This document shows, piece after piece, positions 19,478-30,836 of a stretch of 64,000 bases of DNA. The stretch spans positions 1,860,001 through 1,924,000 of the forward strand of contig JASISA010000009.1 of the NCBI GenBank assembly GCA_031771865.1, read 5' to 3'. The position numbers and the translations under genes are program-made. This DNA is from Nothophaeocryptopus gaeumannii (taxonomy: Eukaryota > Ascomycota > Dothideomycetes > Mycosphaerellales > Mycosphaerellaceae). Position 1 is the stretch's first letter. Each line of letters starts with the position of its first letter. The notes under the pieces were generated by a model. It saw only the letters and a list, made by a program, of their open reading frames with translations. It was not told the DNA's origin and ran no database searches.

Positions 19478-21507
19478 ATGGTATCCTTCAAACAGACCAT
19501 CGTAGCGGCAGCCTGCGCCGCCTCGTGTGCTGCACTTGACATTAAGGTTTCATCATCTGGCGGCAACAGTACAAGTCATAAGGGCCATCCCTATGGCTAC
19601 GGATTCCTTCACGAAGACATCAGCAATTCTGGCGATGGCGGAATATACGCAGAACTCATTCAAAATCGAGCATTCCAATTCAGCCCAGACTTCCCGGTGG
19701 ACCTCAACTCCTATTATGCGATCAATGGCGCAAAGCTCAGCCTCCAATACCTGGAACAGCCCCTCTCTGATGCGTTGCCAGCATCGATGAGAGTAGCAGG
19801 TGGCAATGGCTCCGGTCTCATCGGATTCGAGAATGAGGGCTACTGGGGCATTGATGTGAAGAAGCAGACGTACACTGGATCATTCTGGGTCAAGGGTGGC
19901 TACAGCGGCGAGTTCACTGCGTCGCTGAAGTCAAACCTTACCGACGACGTCTTCGGCTCAGTCGAGGTCCATTCGAAAGCCGTTGCAGACGACTGGGTGG
20001 AGCACAAGTTTAAACTCGTGCCCGAAAAGGATGCTCCGAATTCAAACAATACATTCGCTTTGACCTTTGATCCCTCACACACCGCCAACGGAACTCTAGA
20101 TTTCAATCTCATCTCGCTCTTCCCTCCTACCTACAAGGGGCGCGAGAACGGACTCCGAATCGACATTGCCTAAGCTCTGGCAGACATGAACCCGAGCTTC
20201 CTCAGATTCCCTGGAGGTAACATGCTCGAGGGCAGTACGTATTTTAGTCGTTGGGATTGGAAAGATACACTGAAGCCTTTGCGATACCGACCTGGCTTTC
20301 AGGGCGTGTGGGGTTACCAGCAGACTCACGGCTTGGGTCTCATGGAGTATCTGTACTGGGCGGAGGATATGGGTCTTGAAATTGTGGTCGCCGTTTGGGC
20401 TGGATTGACGCTCAACCGCGATATCACTCCTCAGAATGAACTTCAGCCATTCATCGATGATGCACTGAATGAAATTGAGTTCATTCGGGGACCTGTCAAT
20501 TCAACTTGGGGAGCCAAGCGCGCTGAGCTCGGTCATCCTGAGCCTTTCGAGCTGAACTACGTTGAAATCGGTAACGAGGAGTGGCTTGCAGGCTACCCGG
20601 GAGGCCGGGATTCCTACAAGGCTTACAGGTTCCCAATGTTTTACGAAGCCATCAGTGCCAAATACCCAGATGTCCAGGTCATCGCTTCGGGCGCAACTAG
20701 CGATCCAGCTCCTGATGGAGAGACATTCGGACCGAACAAGATAGAAGGTTTTCAGTTTCCTCCTGGTGTCATCGGAGATTACCACCCTTACCGTGAGCCA
20801 GACGAGCTGGTTGGAGAATTTGATCGATTTGACAATGACATCGGCCACATCATCGGCGAGATTGCTGCAACTCATGTTAACGGAGCCACACCTCCGCGAT
20901 GGAACGGCGGGCAATACAAGTTCCCATGGTGGATCGGCGCAGTGGGCGAAGCAGTCTCGCTCATCGGCTACGAGAGGAACTCTGATCGCATTCCTGGAAC
21001 TTTCTATGCTCCAGTGCTGCGCAACATGAATATATGGCAATGGGCTATCACGCTAGTCCAGTTTGCCGCGGATCCGAAGCTCACTACAAAAGCTGTGACT
21101 TGGTACTGTTGGTCTCTCTTTGCCCATCACCCGATATCTGATACGCTTCCAACGACTTCCAATTCCAGCTATGGTCCCTCTACTGGGGTGCCGGAAAGGA
21201 CGCGGCTCGCAATGCGCTCGTTTGGAAAGGCGCTGTTTACAACACCACCAACGGCAGCTCAGTGCCCGTATCGGTGCATTTCGATGGTGTTACGCCGGGC
21301 ACCAAGGCCAACTTGACAGTATTGACCAACTCTGTTGGCGATCCATATGCGTACAATGATCCATTTACGGGAGTCAACATCGTCAACACCACTTCACAGA
21401 TCTTGACTGCGGGTGAAAGTGGTGCTTTCAAGTTCAGCCTGTCGGAGCTGAGTGTAGCGGTGTTGGACACTGATCCTAAAGGCATCGGGGCTGGACATTA
21501 TGGCTAA
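19478..21507 (+). pseudogene. GH51 alpha-L-arabinofuranosidase, stop plus frameshift
   Basis: The reading starts at ATG 19478 with a clear signal peptide (MVSFKQTIVAAACAASCAAL) and covers about 676 residues, the size of fungal secreted AbfA-type enzymes. They remove arabinose side chains from arabinan and arabinoxylan in plant walls. Core motifs are present: GHPYGYGFLHEDI, NPSFLRFPGGNMLEG, the acid/base region YVEIGNEEW, HPYREPDELV and a GEIA nucleophile-type motif. Two lesions break it. A TAA at 20171-20173 lies between GLRIDIA and ALADMNPSF, where homologues usually have Glu. A one-base loss in the CCC run at 21176-21178 moves the last ~110 residues to another frame (LYWGAGKDAARNALVWKGAV...). 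No GT-AG intron covers either lesion. Confidence 0.85.
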
Positions 21508-22563
21508 CATCCGGGCCATAGCTGGAAGTCGAGATCAATCAGAGCGTAGATCTCACAGCTGCGTTGACCATTGTGTATCACTTAGGCCAGCGGGGCCATG
21601 CAAGGGCTTTCGCGCGCAACGCCTTGAACTCCTCAGAACTCTCATCTTCCGCTTGCCTTCTCTCCTCTTCCATTCTCTCCTCTTCCCTTCTCTCCCAGAA
21701 ATTTCGACTCCAGGGCGGGCGGAAGAAGCCAAGCGTGGTGGAAGGCGACCTTTTCCAGTGCATACTGCGCCACAAGAAGACTCTTTGCCAAGGGTCTCTG
21801 CCGAACATCCTGTTAGTCGATGGTTCTGGGAGACAAAGACCCTTGTACCGTCCTGACCAAAGTAAAGTCGAACCTCAAGAAGCTTGATGCCTTCAACATG
21901 AATGTTTATCGGCGCGACGAGCATGGCGCGGAGAGTGTCTGCTACGAGGAGTCTGCGATAATACTTGTGAGGAACACTGAGTGGAATGGGACAAGTAGGT
22001 TTACCGCGCCGACTTGGATCGGCTGACGAAGGTCATGGATACCGACAGGAAGGCAACAGGATGGGACTTCGACGAGTTCGTCATGCGACAGTAGTATGAG
22101 TGACCGCAGCTTACTTCCAATTGAGAGACGGCCCGGGAGGCTATTGGCGTGATTGCTAGGGGATATGATATTGCGTCCAGAGCCCATGAAAGCGGCATTC
22201 CCAGACTGCCGTAGGCTGAGGACGTAAAATTGGAACAGCGGACTCTGAAGCCCACAGTAGCCGTGCATGAAGCAGATTAAAGCAGTCTTGAGGTTTCTCC
22301 TCTTTTTGTTTCGTTCTGACTCTCAGACACATCCAGTTGGATTCCGCTGATGGCTGATGGTTCGTGAACGGTGCTTCGGAGCGGCACGCAGTTTATTAGC
22401 CTTGATTTAAGCTTTGGGCATGTGAAAATTGGAGAGAGCACTGGCGTCCGCCACTTCTAGGCTTGCCGAGTACTTCATCCTCGACGACACTACCGCCGTC
22501 CTCTGCACCCACCGTCACTTCCGACTTTTCTCGAATCACTACGCTTCTAGCTGGCACTTCGTG
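21508..22563. other. Intergenic region with polypyrimidine tract
   Basis: A CT-rich tract (about 21645-21705, CTCTCCTCTTCC-like) is the only notable element. No gene was supported. Confidence 0.5.
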
Positions 22564-23169
22564 ATGGCCACAGCCGCTGCGACCACGGCGAACATCGCCG
22601 TCGCCGCCGCCCTGGAGAAGCTCACCAATCTGCCTCTCGAGATGCTGCGCAGAATCGCCGATAACCTTGATCTTTGGATCCAACTCAAGCTGCGCATCGT
22701 CTTCAGCAAAAGCGAAGCTCATCAGGCCATAGTCGTCGACCTCAATGGGCCCGCCATTCGGACGGTCTACGTATCGCCGACTTCCACGTCCTTGACCAAC
22801 TTCGAAGGCATTTGCGGAACCAAGTCCTTTCAGACCAAGATCAACACTGTGGTCTACGTCGCCGATGTCATCTACGATCCACAAGAGACCATCCAGACCC
22901 TTGATGCATACAATATCAAATTGCGTGAGATGAGCATATGCCTGAGCTCTTTCGAGGCGCGCTACAGCTTCAACGAGTTCCAAAGTTTCATTGAAGAGAA
23001 CTCAGTGGATAGAGAAGTTGCTGCATGCGAGCGCAAGATGTCAGCCGACGGTCAGCGCCTCCTTCCGTGTACAGCACTCTGGAGGAAAGTGCGACGTCAG
23101 GCGTGGTGTGCATCGGCGACTTCGTGGCCTCAATCCTCCACGACTTACCACTCTTTACATCATGGCTGA
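22564..23169 (+). CDS. F-box-like protein, hypothetical
   Basis: Open frame of 201 residues from ATG 22564. An Ala/Thr-rich start is followed by LEKLTNLPLEMLRRIADNLD, an N-terminal F-box pattern (L-P-x-E-x-L..I..L). Next comes a segment rich in beta-strand-like residues, with VVDLNGPAIRTVYVSP. F-box proteins recruit substrates to SCF ubiquitin ligases through Skp1. The last ~35 residues, with many Trp and Ser, look unlike coding sequence, so the true 3' end may involve an intron or a break. The frame is open further upstream to 22429 but without ATG. Support is moderate. Confidence 0.45.
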   Translation: MATAAATTANIAVAAALEKLTNLPLEMLRRIADNLDLWIQLKLRIVFSKSEAHQAIVVDLNGPAIRTVYVSPTSTSLTNFEGICGTKSFQTKINTVVYVADVIYDPQETIQTLDAYNIKLREMSICLSSFEARYSFNEFQSFIEENSVDREVAACERKMSADGQRLLPCTALWRKVRRQAWCASATSWPQSSTTYHSLHHG

Positions 23170-24402
23170 GCCTAAACAGGTCTTGAAGCAACCGTTCAAG
23201 ATCCCTACCTTCACATCAGCTGGAGTACCAGCAAAGTTTCCATCCAGCAAGTTGAAGCCTGACGAATAGTCGCTAGGTTGTCGCGATGAACCAGCAGCAG
23301 CAGCAGCAGCTACGACAGCAGCAGACTTTGGGGCGCGGTTGATGCAGCACCCCCATCGTCTTCAATCGGCAAGCGCTCACTTCAGCAGGAGTCGTGCGGG
23401 AGAAAGGCCAGCGATTATCATAGACGTTGACTGCATCAGCGAAAGAGAACTTGGAGGTGATGTGGTCCAATGTGGGCGTTACGGACCGTATCCCTTGCAT
23501 GATGGGTAACTTCAACCTGGAAGGCTTCGCAACTGTCAGACTCTTCGCGCTGAGCCACGGTGAGAGCATGAACTAGGATCGTCCTGGGGATGCGATTTGT
23601 AATGCGAATAGCCTGGCTTGTGGTCAGCGAGCAGCCGGCAGGAATTTGTGTAGTGTTCACATAGTGCGAAGAGCTGGCTTCGTCCAATGGTTGGGGGCCA
23701 GGTCCAAAGTCGCTCGATATGAAGTCGACCAGAGGAGCTGAGTGGGAAGTGAGAGGACCGTCGGCTTCGCTAGCTGCCCAATCTCACTCTGATTCGCTTT
23801 CAAAGCTCCTCGAAGGCCAACAAGATGTTGAAGATTAGCACTATCTAATCGCGTTGCCCTTTCGGCGTTTCTGCTTTCCCAGGGTATCGAATGGGCAGAA
23901 GTTCCTCAGTCCACCTCGCCGCCTCTTTGCTTCAAAGTAGCACTGCGGGCATGTGGCCTCTGGCCTGAGGAACGACAACACCACCAGCCTCAGTATCGTC
24001 GCTCTATGAGAGCCGAGGTGAGAGGACTTCACAGGAATCGCCCCAATGTTCCAGCTTGTAAGTTCTGTAAGTGCTGTTGGCAAAGCTCGTCACCTTTCTC
24101 TACTGTGCGATGTTCTCAGCACCGGATAGGAATGCGTTGCGTCTAGGAGTGGAACTCGAATCTTAAGTGTATCTCTGGGACGATTCCATTCTCCAAGCCG
24201 CTGTCGTCCTCTTCGGCAATGCTTCAGAATGTCGTGCCCAACGAGAGGCCAGCAATGAGGCTTTGTCACCCACTCTCGTTGCCTTCATATGAAAGCATCG
24301 ACCGTCCGGCAGCAGCCGGCGCCACACAACGTTTTCATTTCCTCAATCCGCACTCCGACGTGAGAAGTTGACCTCCTCCACCGGCAGTAACAGCCACCCC
24401 GA
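23170..24402. other. Intergenic region with CAG microsatellite
   Basis: It holds a short interrupted (CAG)n tract at about 23290-23322. No gene could be supported. Confidence 0.55.
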
Positions 24403-25473
24403 ATGCGCCAATATGAGCAACGCCATCTCAGCTCCACCAGCAGCGACGTCGTCACGGACTGCCAATCCGGCCTGTCGACAGGCGCTTGGACCGTCGAAAT
24501 CCTCGAGAACATCCTCCTCCATCTGCCGCTCAAGAACCTCCTTGTATCGCAGCGCGTGTGCAAGACATGGCAAGGAACATTGAAAGGCTCTGTCAAAGCA
24601 CGCCGCGCGCTATTTAGTGAGCCCATCGAAGGAGACTCCTTTGTCGAATGGCAGCCAGTCGATAGTCCCGACTATGACGGGCAATGGTTCAACTCCGACG
24701 GCAAAGCCTGCATACCAGTCATCAACCCCATGGTACCAGAGTTCCTCCTCACCAAAGACACGAACACCACGCCATTCATCCATCGCGGCTTCATCGATCC
24801 ATTCGTCAACATCTACACAAGGACCCGCGCGAATGACCTCCGGACGGAAAACCCGAACCCAGCCGCCGAGAAGCGTATCAAAACACTCAACAAGCGAAAC
24901 GCCTCCTGGAGAACCAGGCTCCTAATGCAACCGCCTTGCAGAACTCTACACGTCCACTGCAACTACAACAAGAGGAAATTCGCCATCTCAAGCGAGAGCG
25001 AAAAAGGAGGCCTGACGCTGCAAAAAGTCTTGGATGAATTGCGGGCACATTGGATTCGGGAGCTATGTTGTCCACAGACTGATCATAGCGTGGCTTGCTG
25101 GGACTTTGATGGGATGAGCTGCAAACAGATCAGGGTTCTCGATGGAGAGAGTGTTTGTGTATGGGATCATGAAGCGGACTTGAGGGATGTCCGCAGGTGC
25201 TATGAGCTAGCGACTCCTCCTGAACGGCTTGGCAAAATTAGCTTGGAGTACCAGAGACCAGCATTGACGATTGGAGAGCTACGGAGAGACAAGGGTCCAG
25301 TACGGAAATTGGAAGCCAAATTCTTGGTGAATAAACCCTTGGCAGTTGGGATTAGAGTACCGGATAGCCAGAGGCATCAGACAATGGAACGATCGTCAAG
25401 GACGTCCTTCACAACACTCGAGCATCGCGTATCGAGTCCACGACTACTCGTCCATCTCCCAGGCGATTTCTAA
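24403..25473 (+). CDS. F-box protein
   Basis: Single-exon gene of 356 residues. The F-box is at ~29-70: VEILENILLHLPLKNLLVSQ, then RVCKTWQGTLKGSVKARRALF. The rest has the features of the large fungal F-box family with a short beta-rich C-terminal part: WFNSDGKACIPVINPM, a MQPPCRTLHVHC segment and LTLQKVLDEL. It presumably links Skp1-Cullin ligase to substrates; the target is unknown. The broken array at 38275-39444 shares the same F-box layout and downstream segments, so they are paralogues. Its last 30 bases overlap the 3' end of the convergent BUD13 gene. Confidence 0.8.
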   Translation: MRQYEQRHLSSTSSDVVTDCQSGLSTGAWTVEILENILLHLPLKNLLVSQRVCKTWQGTLKGSVKARRALFSEPIEGDSFVEWQPVDSPDYDGQWFNSDGKACIPVINPMVPEFLLTKDTNTTPFIHRGFIDPFVNIYTRTRANDLRTENPNPAAEKRIKTLNKRNASWRTRLLMQPPCRTLHVHCNYNKRKFAISSESEKGGLTLQKVLDELRAHWIRELCCPQTDHSVACWDFDGMSCKQIRVLDGESVCVWDHEADLRDVRRCYELATPPERLGKISLEYQRPALTIGELRRDKGPVRKLEAKFLVNKPLAVGIRVPDSQRHQTMERSSRTSFTTLEHRVSSPRLLVHLPGDF

Positions 25474-26466
25474 GGCCTCACGATCCTTCTTCTTGTTGCG
25501 CGCTGCGAACCACTTCCTCTCAAACTCGTTACTCCGATCCACACCATCCCATCTCCAACCAGGCCGTATTCCATACCGATTCGGTTCAAAAGCTCCTTGA
25601 TAAGTCTTTCCTCCCTTCTTCTTCCCCTTCCCACTTTCCCCACCACCGCCACTACTCTTCTTCGTCGCCAACATCTGCGCCATAGGATCATTCCACCTCT
25701 CCCTCTCCTTCAACTCCGCATTCATCTTCTCATCATCCTTTCCCCTCGCAACCGTCATAACCTTCGCTTCTTCCAGATCGTGTCTCCTCTGCTCTTTCTG
25801 TTGTCTCTGTACGTCCCCTTTCCGCGATTCTAGCTCCTCTTTCGCTCTCCGCTCTTCCTCCCTCGCTTTCTGTTCCGCCTCCTCCTTCTTCTGCTTCACG
25901 TTTATCATCCGTCCACTTGCGTCACGATATATCGTCTGTTGCGCCAGTCCTCCCGAAGCGAGATCTGCTGCTTTCATGGCTTCCATTTCTTCTTTTTGCT
26001 TCCGTCGAAGAGCTTTGGTGACTTGTTCTGCTGTTTGTAACCCTGCCAATGCGCCGTTCGCCATAGTAGGTCCGTCGTAGTCTTCTCCATCTTCACCCAC
26101 AACTGCGGGGTCATCGTCGTCTTGTTGTGCTCGCGCTCGAGATTCTGCCGCTGCGTCTGCTAATATTGCGTCTGCGGCGGCTTGTTCGGAATCTTTTGGT
26201 GCTTCGGCGCCGACCCGGAGCCATTTTGATTTTTTGGTGGCTTTGTTGAGACCGCCTGAGAGGCCGCCGCCGACTATTGTGGGTGCATCTTCGTCTTCGT
26301 CGGCGCCGTTGTCTGCGGTTTGCGATGTCCAAGTGTTGGTGTCGTCGTCTGCGATTGTGAGACCATCGGTTTGCTGCGCGGCTTTGTCTTTTCGTTTGCG
26401 CTTTTTGCTGGATTTGTTGGAGTCTGCAGAGAGGTAGTTCTTTGCAAGGTAGTCGGCGAGAGACAT
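25444..26466 (-). CDS. BUD13: Pre-mRNA-splicing factor BUD13/CWC26
   Basis: Single exon, 340 residues. The N terminus MSLADYLAKNYL leads into a basic KKRKRKDK stretch. The middle is acidic and Ala-rich, followed by a long charged helix (KQKKEEAEQKAREEERRAKE). The conserved C terminus WNDPMAQML...KTYQGAFEPNRYGIRPGWRW and DGVDRSNEFERKWF is the diagnostic Bud13/Cwc26 block. With Snu17/Ist3 and Pml1 it forms the RES complex that binds activated spliceosomes and promotes splicing and nuclear retention of pre-mRNA. It is convergent with the F-box gene, with a 30-bp overlap of coding ends, and divergent from the ATL gene. Confidence 0.94.
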   Translation of the reverse strand: MSLADYLAKNYLSADSNKSSKKRKRKDKAAQQTDGLTIADDDTNTWTSQTADNGADEDEDAPTIVGGGLSGGLNKATKKSKWLRVGAEAPKDSEQAAADAILADAAAESRARAQQDDDDPAVVGEDGEDYDGPTMANGALAGLQTAEQVTKALRRKQKEEMEAMKAADLASGGLAQQTIYRDASGRMINVKQKKEEAEQKAREEERRAKEELESRKGDVQRQQKEQRRHDLEEAKVMTVARGKDDEKMNAELKERERWNDPMAQMLATKKSSGGGGESGKGKKKGGKTYQGAFEPNRYGIRPGWRWDGVDRSNEFERKWFAARNKKKDREALEIAWEMDE

Positions 26467-26645
26467 GTTGTATGTGGTGTGGCAGAGAGGACGTCGAATT
26501 CAAGAAAGTTGAAGATGATGTCGGCCTGCCACGTGCCGACGTTAGACAGTCGCGCCGCGCCCTACGAACCCTATTCTATAGAAACATCAAGAAGTGAACG
26601 GCTATAATATCGCAAGGACAACATAGCATGTGAACTTCAACAATC
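26467..26645. promoter_or_regulatory. Compact divergent promoter BUD13 / ATL
   Basis: Only 179 bases separate the start codons of the two divergent genes, so they probably share a bidirectional promoter. Confidence 0.45.
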
Positions 26646-27262
26646 ATGCCACGATCAGACGAGGCTGCTTCGTGGTATACGATGGTGTATCGGGCCGTCC
26701 AACAAGTACCGTATGGTAAGGTGACTAGCTACGGACAGATAGCCAAGCTATTGGGCTACCGTGAGTGATCCTCCGAACGCATCAGGTAAACATGGAAGCA
26801 AGAGACTCAATCGTGTTATAGCGGAGCGGCCACGGTATGGATGATACCAACAATCGAAGATGATGATGTGTTGTTGAGTGTCTCTAACACACCGCCCGCA
26901 ACAGCCAGGTCGGGATGTGCCTGAAGTACCTCCCTCGTGCCACCGATCAACCCGACGAACGATACAATAGCGATACAGTCCCCTGGCAAAGAGTGATCAA
27001 CTCGAAGGGAGTCATCAGCAACAGGTGAGTTCGAACGTCATGAGCAGACTTACCACGTTCGAGAGGTCTTCCGATCGAGATGTGTACCTGCTGACCGCTC
27101 CGCCTCTCAAGAGGGGCAGATGGGGCTGCCAGGCAGGAAGCTCACCTTGTCCAGGAGGGAGTGGAAGTCGGCAGAGGGGATCTAGGCGAGCGAACTGTGG
27201 ATTTTGCTACCTTTGGATGGTTTCCGGATGTTCTGCCTAGCGAAGAAGGCGATGAAAGCTGA
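26646..27262 (+). CDS. ATL1: Alkyltransferase-like protein (ATL, MGMT-like DNA-binding domain)
   Basis: Four exons, 26646-26760, 26822-26834, 26905-27024 and 27112-27262, give 132 residues. Exon 2 is only 13 nt. The product has the O6-alkylguanine-DNA alkyltransferase DNA-binding fold: WYTMVYRAVQQVPYGKVTSY, GQIAKLLGYPERPRQVGMCL, DTVPWQRVINSKGVISNRG and AARQEAHLVQEGVEV. In true MGMT the motif is PCHRV with the alkyl-accepting Cys. Here it is PWQRV, the hallmark of ATL proteins. These bind O6-alkylguanine lesions without repairing them and, as known for S. pombe Atl1, hand them to nucleotide excision repair. Every intron is GT-AG and phases match (1, 2, 2). A branch-like CTCTAAC precedes exon 3. 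Confidence 0.92.
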
Positions 27263-28458
27263 AGTAGATGGAGCTCGATGATGGGGGTTGCGCGTATTGA
27301 ACGCGCTACAGCCGCCGAAGAGATACGTAGCTTTGCTGTGTCACCACCGACAGTCTAAGTTTCGGCGGCAAAACGATGGCAGTTTGAAGGCATTCAATCA
27401 GCAGACAGCTTCAGAATGAGTCAACGAATCAAGACTTCACGTGTGCTCGAGCGCTCGCATGTGCAACGTCCAGGTTGATGCGTGGAATGAAGCAATCCCG
27501 ATATAGCGTATGACGTCCGAGCTTGCCCTCGGCCAGCGCCAACCTCACATCAGAGACAAAGAACGAATCCAGCTTTCCACGCGCTTTCAGCTTTCTGCCA
27601 ACCCGAGGTCAATCATCACAGCCGCTGGAGACCGGATCCGTCGCAGTCCAGTTCAGTCCAGTCACACTGCCACGTTCCTTATGCGAAAGCGTAACGAACT
27701 ATGCATGGGTGAAGCGAGAGGAGAGAAACGTGGGTCAGTGGCTTGCAACGTGATGGTTGCTTATCGCAGCAGCTGCCTTCGTTCTCCGGGCTCTAATCGT
27801 AGCCGGTTATCGCTGCACTGCTGCTCCCCACTCTGGGGATGGGAGCTTCTTGCCTTGGCCTGCGCTGAGCTGTGCTGTGCTGTGCCTGTGAGATGAGGTG
27901 TTGTTGGATAAAAACCCGGTCTTGTTGACACTCCATTGACGTTTGGTGTTCTGTACAACGCCATCAATCAAGTCACCTCAATCTAGTGCTTCTAACATCA
28001 GTCCTGTGAAGGCAGCAACGCGTCTGAGTGTCGAAACCGCAGTCACAAGTCATCCGTATCTCATTGTTTCTTCGGGAAGCCGCGCCTCACTCAAGGACTC
28101 AGATCATCCGCTTGACTCAGCGTCACGAGTCACGTTTCGGTCCGCTCTCAAGACAAAGACACCGCGACCTGTCATTCACCGTCTTTGATCACAGCGTCAT
28201 TCCTGCCAATCACGCAGAAGCTGTTTCTTCGGTTTGTGCTTCTGACAATAAACGTCAACACCTGAGATCCACCTAAGCACCTACGACCACAACAGATTGA
28301 AGCTCTACACCTCAACCAACAAACAACCGCCCAGCTCCAACTTACTGTACGCGGACATCACCGAGGTGTCCATCAAGATCCGCGACCAGCAGATCCCAGC
28401 ACCTTATACCCAAACAACACCCGATCTCGCTTCTACCACCTTCGTACGCGCCATCAAC
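27263..28458. other. Intergenic region
   Basis: Long 5' flank of the next gene. No gene or repeat recognised. Confidence 0.55.
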
Positions 28459-29099
28459 ATGTCCTCTGAGCAGACCTTCTCCACCAACGACCTCCGCGGC
28501 ACTGCTCAAGACTACAAGCGCGATGCTACGCGGAAGGCGAAATGGGCTCTAGGTGCCACTGAGAGCAAGTCTGGACGCGCTCCAGGCAAGCCACGGCCAC
28601 ATCGTCCATCGGAGACGTGAGTTGTCCTTATCATCGCGTTCGCAGTGACGTGCGCTGACATATAACCCACAGTGAGTTCAACAACCAGCGCCGCTACGAG
28701 AAGGGCGCTGTGGCCTCTCTCGCCCACGGCACGAAGGTTGCTCGCAAGCACGATATGCTCGAGGGTGCAGCCATTACGGACGACTCATCCGGTAGCAACT
28801 CCGACGAGTATGACGAGACCCCGTCTCCACCAGTCGATGCCGGTATCACGTACTCTTTCGATGCGGCTCGCAGCCCCACCAAAGGTTCCCAGATCTTGAA
28901 CTCGGCTCTTGCAAAGGCTGTGGAGAAGTTCGAGGAGCGGGAAACGGTCAAGTTGGTCAAGAGCGAGTACGAGCTTGTCGACGAAATGGGCGAGACGGTG
29001 GCGCCAACCCCAAAGAAGAAGCGCAAGGGCAAGAAGTCGTATACTGAGGCGGCAGTGATTGTCCCAGACGCGGATGAGGAGGAGTACGAGTTTGTCTAG
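28459..29099 (+). CDS. Conserved-looking hypothetical protein with basic nuclear-type signal
   Basis: Two exons, 28459-28616 and 28673-29099, flank a 56-bp intron (GTGAGT...CCCACAG, phase 2), giving 194 residues. No known domain was recognised. The N-terminal half is basic (DYKRDATRKAKWAL, GRAPGKPRPHRPSETEFNNQ). The middle is acidic and Ser-rich (SSGSNSDEYDETPSPP). Near the C terminus lies a lysine cluster (TPKKKRKGKK) that resembles a monopartite nuclear localisation signal, followed by an acidic end (DADEEEYEFV). Clean splicing and uniform charge patterning support a real gene. The likely location is nuclear, by inference only. Confidence 0.7.
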
Positions 29100-30836
29100 A
29101 CTCGGTAGCTCTCCATCCACATCCAAGATGGACTCGTGTGTATGACTGGATACGAACGGCGTTTGGGTCGACACGTTCGCTGCTGGATGATTGCCCTCTT
29201 CCGGATGCGACTCTTCTTCTACGATTGTAATTTTCGACACGAGCATGGTATGAATGGGACGAAGCATAGGGCATTGGCGTTATCAGCAAGGTCATGAGAA
29301 GGACAAGCCTCGAACGTCCCATTAGACCTGGCAATGGGATGCGTTTGTTCCTTTGAGGACATGAGCTGCGAGATACCCTATTTTCTGCATGGTGCCCTTT
29401 CTAATAGTATAACAGCGTGAATGGCTGCGAGACTTTTTGGTCATCAGGACATTGATTGATGAGGTACTCACGAATGGAAACAAGTTTGCCTTGTAGTCAA
29501 TTGGCTGCAAGACACAAGGCGACTGGTGTTTCCACCGTTCCTGCGTGATTATTGTGCCATCTGACCCGATACTGCTGCTGCGGCCCAGGTACGGCTGATG
29601 TGGGTATGGTTGCCTTGTCCCACGGTGTCCGTATATGGCAAATGCGCCACTGGCGAAGTAATGAGTCTGCGGACATCGCAAGGCGACTGGCCGTACACCC
29701 TTTCGCTTGCGCAAGAGCAGAATCGGGTGCTTGCCGTGCCAGAGCCTTTGGTGGCTGTGTATTTGTTTTGGGGAGGTGTTTTCACTTTCAACTCAGACTT
29801 CGTCTGTTCTTCGACAACCTCGCAGCCGCCTTTTTAATCTCCCTGGGTTGTTGCTGTGCCCTTGTCGGATGCGTCTGAGACCAGATGACAGGCCGCGGTG
29901 TTGACATCGCTTTGTCCCACGCAACAGAAGAGTATCCACTATTAGTGGATTGGCACGCCAGAGCATGGATCGGACTCTCATGATATCAAGAATTCAGGAA
30001 GTCGGTCGTCGCCAGAATGGAAGGCCACGCCGTTGAAAGCATCAACAAGCACTCATTATTTGCGAGCGGTGCCTTTGCACCAAAGGACTGGAATTCATAG
30101 CGCTGGCCGCCTTTCCAAGGCTCCCGAAATGGATACTGAAGATTCGACAATGTCTGCCGCTGACAATAATTATCCGACGGGTCCGGAGAGTGTTGATGTT
30201 GGTTCTTGTAGTGCGCGAAGCAGAACAGACCTCTTGGGCAAGATCGAATTCCTTCGGTGCCAAACGCCAAGCATCTCGCTGGTTGCTGCCAAACAGCTTT
30301 CACGACCAACATACTTCATCCTGGAGATACAACGACATGTTCGACTTGCATACAGACCATACTCTGGACGTGTTATCTACTACGCGCTCTCCTGTTGACG
30401 ACTATATCGTTCTGCTTCCATAAGCCAAACGACTTGTACTTCTGATGACAGCATGGCACCGGTGAAGCTATGCTCCACTCACAAGCTTTCAGCCAGCGCA
30501 GCAGCAAAAGACTCTGCAGTCTCGGGCGCGAAAATTTGCACGGCTGCTGTGAACAGTAGCACCCGCGCGGACATGGTGCAGAAACTGCTGATGAACCGCT
30601 GATGGCATCTACCTTCCGGTGAGTCTGTACAATGTGTGCGCCGCTTCTCGTGCCATGTCACAATCCTCCCGCGCATCTCCATCGCACTCTTTCTCCTTAT
30701 TGCCTGAGGCACAGAGTGCAGCGTAGCGTGCAAGAGATCTCGAGAACTGCTTGGCCAATGATACGGGGAGTAGCGAACCATCTGGCTGGGTATTGCGGCA
30801 ATTGGGCACTATAAGTGCCGACGTCTGGCGAATGAA
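29100..30836. other. Intergenic region
   Basis: About 1.7 kb with only short unsupported open frames on both strands. No RNA gene, repeat or recognisable relic was seen. Confidence 0.55.

Noticed and set aside
20501..21040. 179-codon minus-strand open frame within the GH51 locus
   Set aside because: Antisense of a well-conserved glycosidase frame; composition mirrors it.
23288..23325. CRISPR-like or functional repeat in the CAG tract
   Set aside because: It is a short interrupted trinucleotide microsatellite in intergenic fungal DNA.
29100..30836. Several overlapping short open frames
   Set aside because: None exceeds about 130 codons, shows splicing signals or has protein-like composition.
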